This document shows, in pieces, positions 6,760-9,708 of a DNA stretch of 9,708 nt. Within the stretch, counting starts at the first letter, position 1. Every line of letters begins with the position of its first letter. The stretch is from Nitrososphaeraceae archaeon (GTDB taxonomy: Archaea; Thermoproteota; Nitrososphaeria; Nitrososphaerales; Nitrososphaeraceae), in assembly GCA_021155845.1 (NCBI GenBank), contig JAJNBK010000041.1:1-9708 (forward strand), in the 5' to 3' direction. The position numbers and the translations under genes were made by a program. A model generated the notes under the pieces. The model was not told the DNA's origin, ran no database searches, and saw only the letters and a program-made list of their open reading frames with translations.

Positions 6760-8265
6760 TTACTTTTTCATGTATAACAATCGTTCTCTAAATGGATCGT
6801 TATCTTCAGTATAAGTAAAGTATCCTTTTCCTTTTTGATCACAAGGTATAAGACCATTTCCGGATGGCGGAGCCTTAGTGCCTGTTGATTTTAGATGTGC
6901 ATCTACTTGAGAAGGAGTAGCTGATGGATTAAGAGATAGGTATAATGCTGCTGCACCTGCTACATTTGGAGCAGCCATACTTGTTCCAGACATAGTAGCA
7001 TAACTACTATTTTTGTAGGTGGAAAATACGTCTGTTCCAGGAGCGGCAATGTCAACTACTGAACCGTGATTTGAATAAGTAGCAAAGGAATCATCAGGAC
7101 CATAGCTTGTAGCTGGACCCCTTCCTCCACATTTGCCATCACTATCAGACATAGAGGAAACTGTAATTGCAGCAGGAGTCCTTGCCGGTGTAAAATTGTT
7201 TGCGTCACTATTAAAATTTCCCGCTGCAATGACCACTACTACGTTTTTATTAACAAGATTAGTAATAGCATTTTCAACAGGAGGATAAGTACCTCCAGCT
7301 CCAAGACTCAAATTTACAACATCTATTATGTTTGAATGAGATGTTATAATAGCGTTTATTGCTTCAAGTACATCACTAAATAAACCAGAACCAGAATCAT
7401 CTAGAACTTTTATAGCCCAAATCTTTGCACCCGGTGCTTTACCAACTACTCCGATATTGTTATCTAGTGCTGCAGCTGTTCCTGCTACATGGGTTCCATG
7501 GCCATGTCCATCAGTACAAGTATTTAATGGTGTTCCAGGAGTAGGATTATTGATAAACGAAAAACATTCCAATACTCTAAGATCTGGATGATCTTTTTGT
7601 ACACCTGTATCTATTATAGCAATATTTGCATTAACAGTTCCATTTCCATCTCCTGATTTAGTAGCACTTAAATCTGCATCAACTCTATTTTGATCATTTG
7701 GAAGTATTTGAGCTTGAATACTGACTCGACCATCTGGAGATATATTTGCAACACTCGGATCATCTTTTATAATTTGTAAGAATTGTTCTGCTGGAGAAAT
7801 AGATACATTATTTTCTGCTGATCTATTAACATTAGCACTTTCTTTAAATTTGATATTAAACATATTAAGTTGGTCATATATATTACTAACATTACCACCG
7901 TAAGATGAAATATTTGAAGTCAACTTATTCACAGTCTCTTCCAATGTACCTACTTCAACAGGATTAAGTTCAACTATAAAAGAATCATAAATAAACTCGA
8001 TATCTTTTCCAGGAACTATTTCTATATTGGGATATTGTGATATTATTTTTTCTCCTTCAGGACTACTTTGTAGGATTGTATTATTTTCCACACCTGATGT
8101 GGAGGTTTTGTTGTCTTCAATTATACTAGATTGAGAAAAAACTGATTCAAAAGATATAGATCCTAGTAATGTTGATGTAAATACTATCGAAGTTAATATG
8201 AATAATGTTCTAGTTTTTGTATATTTCTTTATTGATACATCATTATTATTGATGTTTTCAATCAT
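6760..8265 (-). CDS. Secreted subtilisin-like serine protease (S8 family)
   Basis: A 501-residue preproenzyme of the subtilase family that hydrolyses peptide bonds outside the cell. The signal peptide or anchor is at about 18-45 (LFILTSIVFTSTLLGSISF, likely cleavage near VFSQ). A propeptide of inhibitor-I9 type spans about 90-185 (FIYDSFIVEL through ANISPDGRVSIQ) and would chaperone and inhibit the enzyme until removed. The catalytic domain carries Asp219 in IAIIDTGVQKDHPDL, His256 in GHGHGTHVAGTAA, the oxyanion Asn350 in VVIAAGN and Ser429 in SGTSMAAPNVAGAAAL. All key residues are present and the length is normal for a single-domain secreted subtilase. There is no C-terminal PKD or anchor domain. 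It is the only full-length, clean gene in the window. It probably serves nutrient peptide use or processing of surface proteins; the role is inferred, the family certain. Confidence 0.97.
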   Translation of the reverse strand: MIENINNNDVSIKKYTKTRTLFILTSIVFTSTLLGSISFESVFSQSSIIEDNKTSTSGVENNTILQSSPEGEKIISQYPNIEIVPGKDIEFIYDSFIVELNPVEVGTLEETVNKLTSNISSYGGNVSNIYDQLNMFNIKFKESANVNRSAENNVSISPAEQFLQIIKDDPSVANISPDGRVSIQAQILPNDQNRVDADLSATKSGDGNGTVNANIAIIDTGVQKDHPDLRVLECFSFINNPTPGTPLNTCTDGHGHGTHVAGTAAALDNNIGVVGKAPGAKIWAIKVLDDSGSGLFSDVLEAINAIITSHSNIIDVVNLSLGAGGTYPPVENAITNLVNKNVVVVIAAGNFNSDANNFTPARTPAAITVSSMSDSDGKCGGRGPATSYGPDDSFATYSNHGSVVDIAAPGTDVFSTYKNSSYATMSGTSMAAPNVAGAAALYLSLNPSATPSQVDAHLKSTGTKAPPSGNGLIPCDQKGKGYFTYTEDNDPFRERLLYMKK

Positions 8266-8286
8266 TTGAATGTCATATCTTATTAT

Positions 8287-8294
8287 AATATATA
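8287..8294 (-). promoter_or_regulatory. TATA box of the protease, leaderless promoter
   Basis: The minus strand reads AAACCTATATATTATAAT. TATATATT (8294-8287) is centred about 25 bases before the protease ATG and preceded by an A-rich BRE-like stretch. There is no Shine-Dalgarno before the ATG. Transcription would start at or within a few bases of the start codon, as is common in Thaumarchaeota. This placement also supports the chosen start. Confidence 0.6.
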
Positions 8295-8362
8295 GGTTTT
8301 TTTGTCATTAAAATTGATTTCTTTCTGTTTCTTTTGTTGCAAATTTAATAATGATTGAAACA

Positions 8363-8526
8363 CCAAATGCAGGTTCATCATTGCAATTGGAACCACTAAA
8401 CTAGTTACACTTAATCTAAGAAGGAAATTTATAGGAATAGAGAAAAATCAAGAAACATTTGCGATTGCTAGTATAAGAAGAAACAACCAAAAATTTCAAA
8501 GAATGAAGGAGGAGGAAGATGAGTAA
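8363..8526 (+). pseudogene. C-terminal remnant of a DNA methyltransferase
   Basis: The frame ending at TAA 8524-8526 reads GTTKLVTLNLRRKFIGIEKN followed by QETFAIASIRRN. This is the hallmark tail of amino-methyltransferases (N6-adenine or N4-cytosine, D12/N6_N4 type), in which FAGSGTT forms the AdoMet-binding loop and RKFIGIE the following strand. The first half of that loop (PNAGS, 8363-8377) lies in another frame, split from GTT by a short insertion or shift. Nothing of the rest of the enzyme, including any DPPY/NPPY motif, is seen upstream. It is thus a truncated, inactive fragment. It ends with an acidic tail (MKEEEDE), four bases before the next broken gene, as in a mobile-element operon. 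Confidence 0.55.
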
Positions 8527-8529
8527 ATA

Positions 8530-8835
8530 ATGAATTTCTATAATGGCTATGAAGATAGATAAGATAGATTAGGCAAAAATGATGATTGGAAAATAAGTTA
8601 CTATAATTATTACAAACCATGTGATGACTGTGGAGAATCAAGAATTTGTTACAAAAATCAATAACAGAATTAAATGCAGCAAATTATACAGGTGCGTCTG
8701 AATTAGTAGATATCGCATATATCGACAATTATGAATATATTGAGGATCCTTTGAAGGATTTAAATCAAGATCTAATGGAAGAAACAGAAATAATGATAAG
8801 AGAAGATTTTTGCATGTGCAATTGAAGATAAATAA
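8530..8835 (+). pseudogene. Small acidic protein of unknown function, frameshifted
   Basis: The ATG at 8530 follows the methyltransferase stop by three bases. It gives MNFYNGYEDR, a TAA at 8560-8562, then DRLGKNDDWKISYYNYYKP and a CDDCGESR cysteine cluster. A one-base shift between 8628 and 8658 leads to LLQKSITELNAANYTGASEL, further acidic sequence, and LNQDLMEETEIMIREDF. A second, opposite shift in the T5 run 8807-8811 gives ACAIEDK and TAA at 8833-8835. The shifts cancel, so the original was about 101 residues. I do not recognise the family; its place after a methyltransferase suggests a plasmid or virus accessory gene. Confidence 0.5.
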
Positions 8836-9091
8836 CTTATTGAAGAAATCACTACTTTACATAATAATATAAAAATAAATTTAGATAACTAACGCAGAAC
8901 AATTATTTAAACAATAATTAAAATTTTTTATTCTATTTATATTAATTATATACAACTAACAAACAATTTGTTAATTGATCACTTCTGTTTCTATCTCATG
9001 TTTTTTTCTTATTTTGTAATAAAAATTTGATAATTATTAAAATATTTTGCCTGAAAATTCCCATTCTGTTGCTATTATTTGACTGCTTTTA

Positions 9092-9350
9092 TTATGTAGC
9101 CTTTTTCTTTGACATTTCTGCACAGAATCCTTCGGCTGTTTTTTAATCCCTTCTGGAGAAAGATCTTTCTTATGAGTTGCTATTGACCACTGATATCCAA
9201 ATGGATCTTTTATTGATCCAACACGGTCTCCCCAGAATGTATCGTTGACTGGTTCTAATACAGTAGCACCTTCCGATACAGCCTGATTAAAATTTTTCTT
9301 TATTAACTAACTCTTACAAATAAACTTCACATCCATAAAACTTGGAAAAA
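9092..9350 (-). pseudogene. Remnant of a glyoxalase-fold (VOC/PhnB-like) protein
   Basis: The minus strand encodes NQAVSEGATVLEPVNDTFWG followed by DRVGSIKDPFGYQWSIATHK and a KDLSPEGIKK tail. This is the C-terminal half of VOC-superfamily proteins of the PhnB/glyoxalase-like type. One base is missing in the A6 run (plus 9139-9144); restoring it gives TAEGFCAEMSKKKAT and TAA at 9092-9094. Upstream of about 9290 the sequence breaks down into stops and shifts, with only traces to about 9350, so the N-terminal half is lost. Function in the intact family is metal-dependent small-molecule chemistry; this copy is dead. Confidence 0.75.
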
Positions 9351-9381
9351 GGTACCAAATATTATGTCAAATTTGTTTCAC

Positions 9382-9399
9382 ATCCCACTGGCCCCATTG
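9382..9399 (+). repeat. Repeat copy C, tRNA 3'-end-like
   Basis: ATCCCACTGGCCCCATTG is identical to 5793-5810. It again looks like the 3' T-stem and acceptor strand of a tRNA, here without the left part shared by copies A and B. It is 64 bases before the integrase start, the position expected of an attachment-site remnant. Confidence 0.55.
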
Positions 9400-9462
9400 T
9401 GATATTAGTTCTCAAATTGGATTCATCTAAGAAAATAAAAATAATGTGAATCAGAAAAATAA

Positions 9463-9708
9463 ATGAAAATATTAAAACAAAGTCTTGAATCTAATGCATA
9501 TTCTTTATTTGTATATGCAATTAGATCACAAGTTACGAGAGATTATTATTTAAGAAGACTAAGAATCTTCTTTAATCATATTAATTTAGAATCTGATAAA
9601 ACTCTTGAAGAAAGATGCAATTATTTTGCAAATGTAGTTAGCAGTACATTTACTATCGATCAAGGAATTTTAGAAAAAACTTTAGAATTTGCACCGGGTG
9701 AATGGTTA
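9463..9708 (+). CDS. Putative tyrosine integrase, N-terminal part only
   Basis: Eighty-two codons run from the ATG at 9463 to the window end; an in-frame TAA directly upstream (9460-9462) fixes this as the first possible ATG. The start, MKILKQSLESNAYSLFVYAI followed by RSQVTRDYYLRRLRIFFNHI, resembles the SAM-like core-binding domain of tyrosine recombinases seen in Thaumarchaeota. Such domains grip the DNA arm while the C-terminal part, beyond the window, carries the R-H-R-Y catalytic residues. All six arginines are AGA, like the host genes. No ribosome binding site is seen. The neighbouring tRNA-end-like repeat supports an integration role. The catalytic domain is not visible, so it may also be a broken copy. 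Confidence 0.6.
   Translation, partial: MKILKQSLESNAYSLFVYAIRSQVTRDYYLRRLRIFFNHINLESDKTLEERCNYFANVVSSTFTIDQGILEKTLEFAPGEWL

Overview
The window looks like AT-rich archaeal DNA, most likely from an ammonia-oxidising soil Nitrososphaeria (Thaumarchaeota, Nitrosocosmicus-like). This rests on A/T-rich TATA boxes placed about 25 bases before start codons with no ribosome binding site (leaderless style), arginine written mainly as AGA, many secreted or membrane-anchored proteins with short hydrophobic N-termini, and a 3'-edge gene that resembles thaumarchaeal tyrosine integrases. No database search was possible, so the taxon is inferred.

Layout. 1-777 (-): an aldo/keto reductase cut by the window edge, with a bacterial-style Shine-Dalgarno and foreign-looking arginine codons. 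1032-1278 (-): a small one-pass membrane protein with one frameshift. 1529-2575 (+): a membrane-anchored alpha/beta hydrolase interrupted by two opposite frameshifts, followed by a hairpin. 2760-4572 (-): a two-gene unit of secreted proteins. The first has three cysteine/aspartate-rich MopE-like repeats joined to a lysozyme-like C-terminal domain, and its signal peptide lies in another frame. The second, one base downstream, is clearly decayed. 4573-5760: a gene-free, extremely AT-rich stretch. 6012-6392 (+): a small PKD-type beta-sandwich protein. 6501-6614 (-): a remnant of a secreted-protein tail. 6760-8265 (-): an intact secreted subtilisin-like (S8) protease, the best gene here. 8363-8835 (+): remnants of a DNA methyltransferase and a small accessory protein. 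9092-9350 (-): a remnant of a glyoxalase-fold (VOC) protein. 9463-9708 (+): the N-terminus of a putative tyrosine integrase.

Two themes link the region. First, single-base frameshifts or stops break at least seven genes, while the reductase and protease are clean; this is either real decay in an accessory region or indel error in the assembly. Second, three copies of a sequence resembling the 3' end of a tRNA gene (T-loop plus acceptor strand) lie at 2784, 5764 and 9382, and the last is about 60 bases before the integrase start. This suggests attachment-site remnants of integrating elements that left the methyltransferase and other fragments behind. The rest is extracellular protein biology (protease, PKD protein, Ca/metal-binding repeat protein, anchored hydrolase), with no single pathway visible.
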